Translations under genes and position numbers: made by a program
Source: Flavobacteriales bacterium UBA1820
GTDB taxonomy: Bacteria; Bacteroidota; Bacteroidia; Flavobacteriales; UBA1820
DNA: 12,802 nucleotides
Assembly: GCA_002314265.1 (NCBI GenBank)
Contig: DCEW01000053.1
Span: forward strand, 1 to 12,802
Direction: 5' to 3'
Notes under the pieces: generated by a model
What the model saw: only the letters and a program-made list of their open reading frames with translations
The model's database searches: none
Told to the model about the DNA's origin: nothing
Shown here: piece by piece, positions 1 through 7,222 of the stretch
How positions within the stretch are numbered: position 1 is the stretch's first letter
Layout: the number at the start of each line of letters is the position of its first letter

Positions 1-134
1 ATCAGGCGGGCGATCCCGCCGTAGGAGAGGACCCGTCCCCGGGGGATCGCCCGTACCACTTGGTAGACTTGTCGCCGGAAATCCTCACGGTCGTATCGCG
101 TGGGAGGGGTGTCGGGAGAAAACGGGCGTTTCAT
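1..134 (-). CDS. MGMT/alkyltransferase-like DNA-repair protein, N-terminal part (cut by window edge)
   Basis: Partial gene: only the first 44 codons are inside the window. It starts at the ATG complementary to 132-134 and reads without a stop to base 1. Residues 19-44 contain FRRQVYQVVRAIPRGRV followed by LSYGGIARL. This matches the start of the DNA-binding domain of the O6-alkylguanine-DNA alkyltransferase family (typical pattern VWxxxxxIPxGxVxTYGxIA), whose helix-turn-helix binds the minor groove and flips the damaged base. The short lead-in of about 18 residues suggests a compact single-domain protein of about 100-110 residues, like the alkyltransferase-like (ATL) proteins, rather than full-length Ogt/Ada. 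The active-site motif lies beyond the edge (PCHR in active methyltransferases, PWHR or similar in ATLs), so activity cannot be judged. It follows the ZIP transporter gene by 26 bases on the same strand and is probably co-transcribed with it. The family call is fairly sure; the subtype is open. Confidence 0.8.
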   Translation of the reverse strand, partial: MKRPFSPDTPPTRYDREDFRRQVYQVVRAIPRGRVLSYGGIARL

Positions 135-160
135 TGGAGAAAGGGGGGGCAAGTGTTTTG

Positions 161-982
161 TCAGCCGGCCACATCGAGGATCATCATCACAACAAAGCCG
201 AGGATCAGGCTCATCACCGCCGTATCGGCGTACTTGTCCCGCTGGGTTTCGGGGATCACTTCCTCCACCACCACGTAGATCATCGCTCCGGCGGCAAAGG
301 CCAGGATGTAGGGCAGGGCCGGTTGGAATACCATCACCGCCGCTGCTCCTATGACGGCCGAGATCGGTTCGACCACGGCGGAAAGCTGTCCGAAGAAAAA
401 GCTGCGCCTCCGCCGCATGCCCAGCGCGCGCAGCGGCAGGGAAACGGCCGTCCCTTCTGGAAAATTCTGGATGCCCATTCCGATGGCCAGGGCGATGGCT
501 GCCGGGATGGTTGCCCCTTCGATACCGGCTCCCACTGCGCCGAAAGCTACCCCGACGGCCAGGCCTTCGGGAATGTTGTGCAGGGTGATGGCCAGGATGA
601 GCAGCGTGGTGCGGTGCAGCGAGGATGGCGCCCCGTCCGGCGAACTGTCCGTCATATTGGGGTGTAGGTGCGGGGTGAGCCGGTCGAGCGCATAGAGGAA
701 CAGGGCGCCCCCCAGGAATCCCACTGCCGGGGGAAGCCATGCGTAGGCGCTGAACAGGCGCGACATTTCCACTGCCGGGGAGAGCAGCGAAAAGAAAGCG
801 GCGGCCAACATCACTCCGCCGGCAAATCCGAGCATGATGTCCATCGTGCGGCGTTTGACTTCGCGGAAGAAAAACACCAGAGTGGCTCCCAGAGCGGTCA
901 TGCCCCAGGTAAAGAGCGTAGCGAAGAGCGCCTGTACCGGCGCGGAAAACTGGGAGAGAAATTCGGTGAGCGTCTGGTACAT
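161..982 (-). CDS. ZIP-family divalent metal transporter (GufA/ZIP11-like)
   Basis: A 273-residue inner-membrane protein with about eight predicted membrane segments, near residues 13-38, 46-68, 79-99, 126-147, 155-185, 195-217, 219-236 and 247-271. The ZIP signatures are intact: HNIPEG at 135-140 in TM4 and QNFPEG at 172-177 in TM5 form the paired metal-binding centre, and EVIPE at 231-235 lies in TM7. The N-P-E-G and Q-N-x-P-E-G pair is typical of the GufA branch of ZIP carriers, which mainly import zinc and also other divalent metals into the cytoplasm. A loop at about residues 100-125 between TM3 and TM4 holds a small HLHP cluster, as in other ZIP proteins. Length and topology are normal for the branch. 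A weak TACCTTTA element lies about 50 bases upstream. The partial MGMT-like gene follows closely, so the two are likely one transcript. The family is certain; the metal is inferred. Confidence 0.92.
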   Translation of the reverse strand: MYQTLTEFLSQFSAPVQALFATLFTWGMTALGATLVFFFREVKRRTMDIMLGFAGGVMLAAAFFSLLSPAVEMSRLFSAYAWLPPAVGFLGGALFLYALDRLTPHLHPNMTDSSPDGAPSSLHRTTLLILAITLHNIPEGLAVGVAFGAVGAGIEGATIPAAIALAIGMGIQNFPEGTAVSLPLRALGMRRRRSFFFGQLSAVVEPISAVIGAAAVMVFQPALPYILAFAAGAMIYVVVEEVIPETQRDKYADTAVMSLILGFVVMMILDVAG

Positions 983-1031
983 AAGTAAAGATTTGGGTTC
1001 GATGTCTTCTTTTTCCCCGATGGGGCGGAGG

Positions 1032-1039
1032 TAAAGGTA
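1032..1039 (-). promoter_or_regulatory. Candidate -7 element for the ZIP gene
   Basis: Read on the minus strand this is TACCTTTA, seven of eight bases of the Bacteroidetes TAnnTTTG element, about 50 bases before the transporter ATG. No convincing TTTG/TTG -33 element is seen 19-21 bases further upstream. The gene could instead be read from the protease gene upstream, with a gap of 121 bases. Confidence 0.35.
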
Positions 1040-1103
1040 CGGCTTGCTCCGCGGACTGCCGTCCGGCTTTCGACCGATGTGCCGATTTGTTCGACGGGCG
1101 GAT

Positions 1104-2321
1104 TTACAGCCCTCTTTCGGGCTTTATCGACCGTTTGAGGGACTGTCCGTTGCGCTGGAGGGAAAGTACAACTGATGTGCGGGTGGTGTCTTGGAGCAAG
1201 TGTTCGATTTGTTCTTTGGATATGTGCTTGACCTGTGTCGTGTCGATGGCCAGCAGCACATCGCCCAACAAGACTCCTGCTTCCTCGGCCGCGCTTTCGA
1301 CGCGCAATCCGGTGATGACCACTCCTTCGCAGATGTCCGTACGGTCCGTACACAGAAGACCGCTGCCGTAGTTTTCATACGGTTGTGCGTAATACGCATT
1401 GGGGCGCAGGTACAGGTAATTGTCCTTCAAGTCGAGGATCACATCGAACCGGTTCAGGATCTTGTTGCCGATAAGACCTAGGTAATCCCTGCTGGAGAGT
1501 GCTCCGGCTGTGTCGGAAGAATACGCTACGGAGAGGTCTTTCAGACGGAAGGTATCGAGAACCGCTTCTTGGGCCAAGAGATTGGTTTGTTCCGAATAGC
1601 CTCCTATTCCGCCCGGATAGAAGCGATACCGGGCTTTTTCACATGGAAGTTGTTCCAGGGCGTACTGCTGGGCTGTGGATCGAGTCAAAATGATCGAACC
1701 TCCGCATCCCGTATCCAACAGGAACGGACCTTCAATCTGTTTTCCGGAGATGGAAATGCGGGTATGGAGGAACAATTGTCCGTTGTGAAGTTCCAGGGCA
1801 ATGCGGCGGTATCCGCTCGTGTCGGGCAGGGTGGAGGCTACGGCAAAGCCCCCGTGGAGGTAGTCGATCGCGAGGTATTTTCCCGCTGCTGCGCCAAAGA
1901 AATCCTTGCCCACGATGCCGTCTGCCTTTCGTCCGAGAATTTCTTTTAACTCGATCAGCGGGGTGATAGAACTTTGATATTCCCCGGAGAGGGTGTCGAT
2001 AGAAAAAGCCAGGGGGATTGCCACCAGAGGGGTTATCTTCTGTTCGACGCCGGCACCTTGGAGCAGGGCTTTGCCGAGGGGATAGGCCTGGGAGGAAAAG
2101 TTTTCGGCGTAGAACAAACTGTCCAAGTAGAAACCGGTCGCTCCCGTATCGAAAACGAATTGTCCGCGGATAGAGTCGGATATGGTTACCGGAAGGTAGA
2201 TGTGGCTGTGAAAAGCCGGTCGCATGCAGGCATGGAAGGCCTCTTCCTCTTTCGAGGTAGAGTTGCAGGCTCCCGTCAGAAAGCTTATGGCAAGAAAGAA
2301 GTAGAGGAGTGTTTTTTTCAT
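1104..2321 (-). CDS. Lipoprotein with two retropepsin-like aspartyl protease lobes and a C-terminal PDZ domain
   Basis: A 405-residue exported lipoprotein. The signal peptide ends in the lipobox LTGAC, with lipidated Cys19. Two clan-AA aspartic protease lobes follow. The first has FDTGATG with catalytic Asp58 and a later GIVGKDFF (135-142). The second has LLDTGCGGS with Asp203 and a later GLIGNKIL (282-289). The paired D-T-G and hydrophobic-Gly motifs indicate that both halves of a pepsin-like bilobal site lie on one chain. A PDZ domain occupies about residues 320-400 (GVVITGLR, then AAEEAGVLLGDVLLAID). Aspartyl-protease/PDZ lipoproteins are common in Bacteroidetes, mostly with unknown substrates. 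A periplasmic or surface role is inferred from the lipobox; Asn20 follows the Cys, and there is no clear acidic surface-export signal. The gene begins 4 bases after the EttA stop codon, so the two form an operon with no room for a separate promoter. Both catalytic aspartates are present, so it is probably active. Confidence 0.88.
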   Translation of the reverse strand: MKKTLLYFFLAISFLTGACNSTSKEEEAFHACMRPAFHSHIYLPVTISDSIRGQFVFDTGATGFYLDSLFYAENFSSQAYPLGKALLQGAGVEQKITPLVAIPLAFSIDTLSGEYQSSITPLIELKEILGRKADGIVGKDFFGAAAGKYLAIDYLHGGFAVASTLPDTSGYRRIALELHNGQLFLHTRISISGKQIEGPFLLDTGCGGSIILTRSTAQQYALEQLPCEKARYRFYPGGIGGYSEQTNLLAQEAVLDTFRLKDLSVAYSSDTAGALSSRDYLGLIGNKILNRFDVILDLKDNYLYLRPNAYYAQPYENYGSGLLCTDRTDICEGVVITGLRVESAAEEAGVLLGDVLLAIDTTQVKHISKEQIEHLLQDTTRTSVVLSLQRNGQSLKRSIKPERGL

Positions 2322-2325
2322 GGGA

Positions 2326-4017
2326 TTACTCGCGGATCAGTTTTTTGTAGCGGATGCGGGTAGGGGTGGTATCGCCCAAGCGCTTTTTCTTGTTCTCCTC
2401 GTATTCCGAGAAGGAGCCTTCGAAGAAGTACACTTGCGAGTTGCCTTCGAAAGCCAGGATGTGCGTGCACACCCGGTCGAGGAACCAGCGGTCGTGCGAG
2501 ATGATCACGGCACATCCGGCGAAGTTGTCCAACCCTTCTTCGAGGGCGCGGAGGGTGTTGACGTCCAGGTCGTTGGTCGGCTCGTCCAGCAGCAGTACGT
2601 TGCCTTCTTCCTTCAGGGTGATGGCCAGGTGCAGGCGGTTGCGCTCCCCGCCGGACATCTCGCCCACCAGTTTGTTCTGTTCGGTACCGGAGAAGTTGAA
2701 GCGCGAGAGGTACGCCCGCGAATTGACTTGCCGCCCGCCCATCAGGATCAGTTCCTGGCCGCCGGAGAAGTTTTCCCAGATGCTCTTTTTCGGGTCGAGT
2801 CCGGCGTGGGTCTGGTCGACGTAGCCTATCTTGACCGTTTCCCCCACTTCGAAGGTACCGCTGTCGGGCTGTATCTCACCCATGATCATGCGGAAGATGG
2901 TCGTTTTTCCCGCTCCGTTCGGCCCGATGATGCCCACGATGCCGTTCTGCGGCAGGCGGAAATTCAGGTCGTCGTACAGCAGTTTGTCCCCGAAAGCCTT
3001 CGATACGTGCAGGGCTTCGATGACGTTGGTCCCCAGACGCGGGCCGTTCGGGATGTAGATCTCGAGTTTTTCTTCCTTTTCCTTCTGGTCTTCGTTCAAC
3101 AGGCGTTCGTAGGAGGAGAGACGGGCTTTGGACTTCGCCTGACGTCCTTTGGGACTTTGCCGCACCCAGTCCAATTCGCGCTGGAGGGTCTTGGCGCGCT
3201 TGGAAGCCTGTTTTTCTTCCTTGGCCAGGCGCTGGGTCTTTTGCTCCAGCCACGAGGAGTAGTTGCCCTTCCAGGGAATACCCTCGCCCCGGTCCAGTTC
3301 CAGGATCCATTCGGCTACGTTGTCCAGGAAGTAGCGGTCGTGGGTAACGGCGATGACCGTACCCTTGTACTGCCGCAGGTGTTCCTCGAGCCAGAGGATA
3401 CTCTCGGCATCCAGGTGGTTGGTCGGCTCGTCCAGCAGCAGCACGTCCGGCTCCTGGAGCAGCAGGCGGCACAGGGCGACGCGGCGGCGTTCGCCGCCCG
3501 AAAGGGTCGATACGGGCGTATCGCCGGGCGGAGTGCGCAGGGCGTCCATCGCGATGTTGAGCCGGGTATCGAGTTCCCAGGCGTTCTTGGCATCGATCTC
3601 GTCCTGGAGTTCTCCCTGGCGGCGCATCAGGGCGTCCATCTTGTCGGGGTCGGAGTACACTTCCTCCAGGCCGAACTGCTCGTTGATCCGGTTGTATTCG
3701 TCCAGAATGGCCACGGTGTCGGCCACGCCTTCCTTGACAATGTCGAGTACCGTTTTGTCCGGGTCGAGCTGCGGGTCCTGCGGCAGGTAGCCTACGGTGT
3801 AGCCCGGAGCGAAGACCACTTCGCCCTGGTATTCCTTTTCGACACCGGCGATGATGCGCAGCAGCGTGGACTTTCCGGCGCCGTTGAGCCCCAGAATGCC
3901 GATCTTGGCTCCGTAGAAAAAGCTGAGGTATATGTCTTTCAGGACGGTTTTGCCTGTGCGGGAGTAGGTCTTGGTCACTCCCGTCATGGAAAAAATGACT
4001 TTCTTGTCGTCTGCCAT
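2326..4017 (-). CDS. ettA: EttA-type ABC-F translation factor (energy-dependent translational throttle)
   Basis: A 563-residue soluble protein with two ABC ATPase domains and no membrane segments. In the ABC-F family, EttA binds the ribosomal E site and gates the first elongation steps according to the ATP/ADP ratio. Domain 1 has Walker A GLNGAGKST (43-51), signature LSGGERRRV (172-180) and Walker B LLLDEP (193-198). Domain 2 has Walker A GPNGAGKTT (365-373), signature MSGGERNRL (454-462) and Walker B LLLDEP (475-480). The charged helical linker at about 245-320, with GRQAKSKARLSSYE at 291-304, corresponds to the P-site tRNA-interaction motif. The long insert at about 95-165 in domain 1 fits the arm subdomain of EttA. 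Length (E. coli EttA is about 555) and overall similarity favour EttA over the Uup or antibiotic-resistance ABC-F groups. A TATCTTTG promoter element lies 35 bases upstream. The protease lipoprotein follows after 4 bases. Confidence 0.95.
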   Translation of the reverse strand: MADDKKVIFSMTGVTKTYSRTGKTVLKDIYLSFFYGAKIGILGLNGAGKSTLLRIIAGVEKEYQGEVVFAPGYTVGYLPQDPQLDPDKTVLDIVKEGVADTVAILDEYNRINEQFGLEEVYSDPDKMDALMRRQGELQDEIDAKNAWELDTRLNIAMDALRTPPGDTPVSTLSGGERRRVALCRLLLQEPDVLLLDEPTNHLDAESILWLEEHLRQYKGTVIAVTHDRYFLDNVAEWILELDRGEGIPWKGNYSSWLEQKTQRLAKEEKQASKRAKTLQRELDWVRQSPKGRQAKSKARLSSYERLLNEDQKEKEEKLEIYIPNGPRLGTNVIEALHVSKAFGDKLLYDDLNFRLPQNGIVGIIGPNGAGKTTIFRMIMGEIQPDSGTFEVGETVKIGYVDQTHAGLDPKKSIWENFSGGQELILMGGRQVNSRAYLSRFNFSGTEQNKLVGEMSGGERNRLHLAITLKEEGNVLLLDEPTNDLDVNTLRALEEGLDNFAGCAVIISHDRWFLDRVCTHILAFEGNSQVYFFEGSFSEYEENKKKRLGDTTPTRIRYKKLIRE

Positions 4018-4051
4018 GGCCAGTAAAGGTTTTGTCGGTTGGTTACAAGGG

Positions 4052-4059
4052 CAAAGATA
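4052..4059 (-). promoter_or_regulatory. -7 promoter element for ettA and the protease gene
   Basis: On the minus strand this reads TATCTTTG, an exact match to the Bacteroidetes TAnnTTTG element. It would start transcription near 4045, leaving a leader of about 28 bases before the ATG at 4017. No clear TTG -33 element is seen at the expected distance. It is the only good promoter in the 105-base gap after the M23 gene and would drive ettA plus the downstream lipoprotein. Confidence 0.55.
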
Positions 4060-4122
4060 CTCTTTTGTCCGGTATTTCCGGGCAGGGAGGGAAGGGGAAA
4101 TCCCCCGGAGCCTCCGGGAGGC

Positions 4123-5841
4123 TTACCGCACGAAAACGTCCTCGAATACCGAGCGGTTGCCCACCCCGTCGGTAACTTCCAGCCGCAGCGTGTGGCGTCC
4201 CGGCGCAATATTTTCCCGTTGGGTGTCCAAGGTCAGCTCGCGCCGTTTGTATTCGTATTCCATCAGCACCCATCGGCCGTCTACGTATGCGTCGAAGGAA
4301 GCGATCCCGGTCTGTCCGTCGCGGATGTACATCCGCAGGTAGCGTTCGGGCAGTTTTTCTCCCGAACGCCAGGAGCCTTTCTCGATGCTCGGGGGAATGG
4401 TGTCGAGCGCCACGGTGAAGGTGCCCGGGGTAGAAGTGCGCAGGGTGAGCTGCCCTTCGGAAATTTTTCCGCCCAGGAATCCGTAGGATACCGAGCCGTC
4501 CCGACGGGGGTAGGGCCGGGCCACGACTGCTTTTTGCTGCCATTGAGGCGGGAGGTGGCGGATGTCGAACTGTACGGTGAAGGGTTTTTGCAGGGGGACC
4601 GAGCGGTTGTGCAGGCGGAAGGTCATCGAGTCGATGGGTTCGAAGTCGAAATACAGGCTCTTGTAAAAAGTCCCGGCGGGGAAGTCGGCGCGAAACTGTC
4701 CGTACTGGATCCGGTTGTACCGCTGCGCGTCGAAATACACCAGAAAGGAATGGTCCGTTGGGGTGGCCGTATGGCGCGGCTGGTATTCCTGCGGGGAGGT
4801 GCTGCCCATGACCGTTACCGAGCGGCGGGTAACGTTCCCGGCCAGGTCCCGGATCTCGATGCGCACTTCGTGCTGGCTGCCGGGGGTCATCTCCAGAATG
4901 GGCGAAGCGGTGCAAAGGGTGTCGTAGAGGGTCAGACGGTTGAAGGGTTCGACGTAGCACTTGACCAGCCGGACGCCGTTGCGGATGTAGTAGTCGTAGG
5001 CGATGTGCCGGTCGATGAGTCCTGTGTGTTCAAAGTAAAACCCGTCCATCCGCATGCCGTAGGCCTTCTGTCCGTCCACGTAGAGGTCGATGCCGTACAC
5101 GCCGTTGTGGTTGGGGGCGTCGTCCATCGTGTCGTAGGCGTCCACCAGGAAGGCTACACGGCCGGAGGCTTTCACCCGGGCGTGTTCACGTCCTTTTTCA
5201 AAGACGATGCGGCGCGGTTCGGAGCGGGTTTCCAGCGAGTCCGACCCTTCGAGGTTCATGAGGTAGAGCCCGTTTAAGGTCGGGGCCCGGTGGTCGTCCA
5301 CCGAAAAGCCGAAGAGCAGCGGGTTCATCGCCAGGTTGTCCCGCGTGCGACGCACCTCGAAGTGCAGGTGCGGCCCCATCGACCCGCCGGTATTGCCCGA
5401 CCAGGCGACGAGTTCGCCCTTTTCGACCGGGATTTCCCCTTCGGGGATTTCGATGTTCACGGCGTAGCTGCGCTTGGCGTATTGCCGGGCGTGGACGACC
5501 GAGTCGATCTTCGGGGCAAAACCGTTCAGGTGGCCGTACACGGTGGTGTAGCCGTTGGGATGTCGCAGGTAAAGCGCCTTGCCGTAGCCTCCGTGGCTCA
5601 CGCTCACTCGTACTACCGAGCCGTCGGCAGGGGCCAGGATTTCCTTTCCGACGATGAACTGGGTCTTGAAGTCGTCTCCCGAGTGGAAATGTCCGTCGCG
5701 CAGTTCGCCGAAGGTGCCGGCCAGAACCCGTTTGTGTGCCATGGGGGCGGAAAAGTCTTGGCGGGGTACTTCCGGGGGCTGTTGGGCGGCGCAAAAAAGC
5801 CCGCCGAAGGAAAAAATCGAGAGAAACAACGTACGGTTCAT
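4123..5841 (-). CDS. Exported M23 (LytM-type) metallopeptidase with a long C-terminal extension
   Basis: A 572-residue exported protein likely to cut peptide cross-links in peptidoglycan. An N-terminal signal peptide (about residues 1-19, cleavage near CAAQ) leads into an early catalytic domain at about 35-175. The zinc site is complete: HSGDDF gives His53 and Asp57, YGHL gives His103, and GPHLHFEVR gives His158 and His160. By analogy with LytM, His53, Asp57 and His160 hold zinc, while His103 and His158 act in catalysis. The remaining 400 or so residues are not enzymatic by any motif I recognise. They look beta-rich, with two Ig-like stretches ending in similar phrases (IRDLAGNVTRRSVTV at 330-344 and LEVTDGVGNRSVFEDV at 553-568), suggesting repeated beta-sandwich modules that bind the wall or a partner. 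Catalytic-domain-first architecture with a long tail is common for Bacteroidetes M23 proteins. It diverges from the NlpC/P60 operon across 5842-6012. Confidence 0.92.
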   Translation of the reverse strand: MNRTLFLSIFSFGGLFCAAQQPPEVPRQDFSAPMAHKRVLAGTFGELRDGHFHSGDDFKTQFIVGKEILAPADGSVVRVSVSHGGYGKALYLRHPNGYTTVYGHLNGFAPKIDSVVHARQYAKRSYAVNIEIPEGEIPVEKGELVAWSGNTGGSMGPHLHFEVRRTRDNLAMNPLLFGFSVDDHRAPTLNGLYLMNLEGSDSLETRSEPRRIVFEKGREHARVKASGRVAFLVDAYDTMDDAPNHNGVYGIDLYVDGQKAYGMRMDGFYFEHTGLIDRHIAYDYYIRNGVRLVKCYVEPFNRLTLYDTLCTASPILEMTPGSQHEVRIEIRDLAGNVTRRSVTVMGSTSPQEYQPRHTATPTDHSFLVYFDAQRYNRIQYGQFRADFPAGTFYKSLYFDFEPIDSMTFRLHNRSVPLQKPFTVQFDIRHLPPQWQQKAVVARPYPRRDGSVSYGFLGGKISEGQLTLRTSTPGTFTVALDTIPPSIEKGSWRSGEKLPERYLRMYIRDGQTGIASFDAYVDGRWVLMEYEYKRRELTLDTQRENIAPGRHTLRLEVTDGVGNRSVFEDVFVR

Positions 5842-5875
5842 CGGGATGGGATTCTGAAGTATTTCTAACGAAAAG

Positions 5876-5883
5876 CAAAGATA
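5876..5883 (-). promoter_or_regulatory. -7 promoter element for the M23 gene
   Basis: The minus strand reads TATCTTTG, an exact TAnnTTTG match and the same octamer as in front of ettA. It predicts a transcript start near 5869 and a leader of about 28 bases. No TTG is seen at the expected -33 position (about 5903-5907), which lies against the -33 element of the divergent promoter. Confidence 0.6.
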
Positions 5884-5908
5884 GGTATTAAAATGTGGGC
5901 AGATATTG

Positions 5909-5939
5909 TTGGTCAGTTCAAAATGTGTGCTTATATTTG
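5909..5939 (+). promoter_or_regulatory. Promoter of the NlpC/P60-epimerase-transglutaminase operon
   Basis: TTG at 5909-5911, a 20-base spacer and TATATTTG at 5932-5939 form a complete Bacteroidetes-type promoter (-33 TTG/TTTG, -7 TAnnTTTG). Transcription would begin near 5946, giving an AT-rich leader of about 67 bases. It is the best promoter in the window and the only strong one seen ahead of this three-gene set. Confidence 0.72.
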
Positions 5940-6012
5940 CTGAATGCCGGATTTTTCGGCAAAGATGTTTCGGTAACCTTAATTTTCAACCAAAAAACGA
6001 TAGAATGACGCG

Positions 6013-7188
6013 ATGAAAAGACTATTGCTACTCGTTTCGTGCTTTGTTTGCGCCGGGGCTTTCGCTCAGGATGCGGACAAGGCGATAGAGTCGGTCAAGG
6101 AAAAGTTGGCGCTCGACGATCGTACGAGCGTGTTCGATGTGAAGGCTGTCCCGACCAACGGCCCGACGGTGCTCACCGGAGAGACTTCCGTCCCCCAGGC
6201 CAAGGAAGAATTGCTCGGGATGTTGAAGGAGCAGGGCATCGAAACGATCGATGCGATCACTTTGCTTCCCGACAAGAAGGCGCTGGACGGGAAGATTTAC
6301 GGTGTGATCCGCATCCCGGTGGGGACCCTGCGTTACGGGCCTTCGTATGCTTCGGAGCAGGCCACGCAATTGCTCATGGGTACGCCGGTGCGCATTCTGA
6401 AAAAGGAGGGCTGGTATCTGGTGCAGACCCCCGAAGACTATGTCTCGTGGGTGTCCTCCAGTTCCGTAGAGCCGATGACCCGTCAGCAGTTCAACGAGTA
6501 TCTTTCGCATAAAAAACTCATCTTCCTCTCGGACGAGGGTTGGATCTATGAAAAACCGGATGCTTCTTCGGCGCGGATAGCCTCGGTGGTGGTGGGGGCT
6601 CTGCTGCTCGACAAGGGAAGCAAAGGAAAATATGCCCATGTGGAACTTCCGGACGGGAGAAAAGGCTATGTGCTCAAAAAAGACGTAACCGATTTCGACC
6701 AGTGGCGCAAGGAGACGCGTCCCACGGCTGGAAATGTCTTGAAGAATGCCTACCGCTTCATGGGAACCCCTTATCTGTGGGCCGGTACTTCGGCCGATAT
6801 GCTGGACTGCAGCGGGTTTACCAAAACGGTTTACATGATCAACGGGGTCGTTCTGGCTCGGGATGCCTCGCAGCAGTACCTCACCGGGCAGAGCGTCGAT
6901 ATTTCCCATGGCTATGACAAGCTCCAGCCGGGCGATCTGGTGTTCTTCGGCAGCCGCAATGCCGATGGGACCCCCAAGCGGGTATGGCACGTGGGTATCT
7001 ACGTGGGCGATGGACGCTTTATCCACGAGGCGGGCGACGTGCACGTGAACAGCTTCAACCCCGAACATCCCGAGTATTCCCAGTCCTATGTGGACATCCT
7101 GGTACATGCCTCGCGTATCATTGGCAACGAGGACAAGGGACTGGGCATCACTTCTTATGAAAACAATCCGTATTTTGCACAGCAATAA
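6013..7188 (+). CDS. ykfC: Exported SH3b-NlpC/P60 cell-wall dipeptidyl peptidase (YkfC-like)
   Basis: A 391-residue exported cysteine peptidase. The signal peptide covers about residues 1-19 (cleavage near GAFAQ). Residues 25-95 resemble a BON-like alpha/beta unit (VLTGETSVPQAKEEL). Two bacterial SH3 regions follow at about 95-152 and 165-225, then the NlpC/P60 domain at about 235-370. The catalytic residues are present: Cys266 in LDCSGF, His326 in WHVGIY and His338 in FIHEAG. In YkfC-type enzymes the DCSGF aspartate and the first SH3 domain recognise a free N-terminal L-Ala, so the enzyme cuts gamma-D-Glu-diamino acid bonds in released stem peptides and yields L-Ala-D-Glu. That product is the substrate of the epimerase encoded next, 34 bases downstream, which supports this function over a general murein hydrolase. 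The symbol follows the Bacillus ykfABC precedent. A tiny upstream reading frame (6005-6016) overlaps the start codon. Confidence 0.9.
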   Translation: MKRLLLLVSCFVCAGAFAQDADKAIESVKEKLALDDRTSVFDVKAVPTNGPTVLTGETSVPQAKEELLGMLKEQGIETIDAITLLPDKKALDGKIYGVIRIPVGTLRYGPSYASEQATQLLMGTPVRILKKEGWYLVQTPEDYVSWVSSSSVEPMTRQQFNEYLSHKKLIFLSDEGWIYEKPDASSARIASVVVGALLLDKGSKGKYAHVELPDGRKGYVLKKDVTDFDQWRKETRPTAGNVLKNAYRFMGTPYLWAGTSADMLDCSGFTKTVYMINGVVLARDASQQYLTGQSVDISHGYDKLQPGDLVFFGSRNADGTPKRVWHVGIYVGDGRFIHEAGDVHVNSFNPEHPEYSQSYVDILVHASRIIGNEDKGLGITSYENNPYFAQQ

Positions 7189-7222
7189 CGAATTTTTACG
7201 AACAACAAAAAAAGGAAAAAAG

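Noticed and set aside
2320..4026. Open frame of 568 codons on the plus strand, opposite ettA
   Set aside because: It lies antisense to a clear ABC-F gene, in GC-rich DNA where long shadow frames are common. Its translation is low-complexity (many FLL, VQ and GVG runs) and shows no family motif.
4094..4118. GC-rich hairpins (GGGGAAATCCCC and CCCGGA/TCCGGG) just downstream of the M23 gene, considered as a terminator
   Set aside because: The stems are short and compete with each other, the loop is only three bases, and there is no T-tract on the minus strand. At most a weak termination or pause site.
5788..5841. Cys17 of the M23 protein, considered as a lipobox cysteine
   Set aside because: The preceding residues are GLF. 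A bulky Phe at -1 does not fit the lipobox, and an ordinary signal-peptidase site at CAAQ fits better.
7088..7222. Upstream in-frame start that would lengthen the epimerase by 45 residues
   Set aside because: It lies within the end of the peptidase gene and would hide the twin-arginine signal peptide. ATG 7223 gives a normal length and a proper N-terminus.
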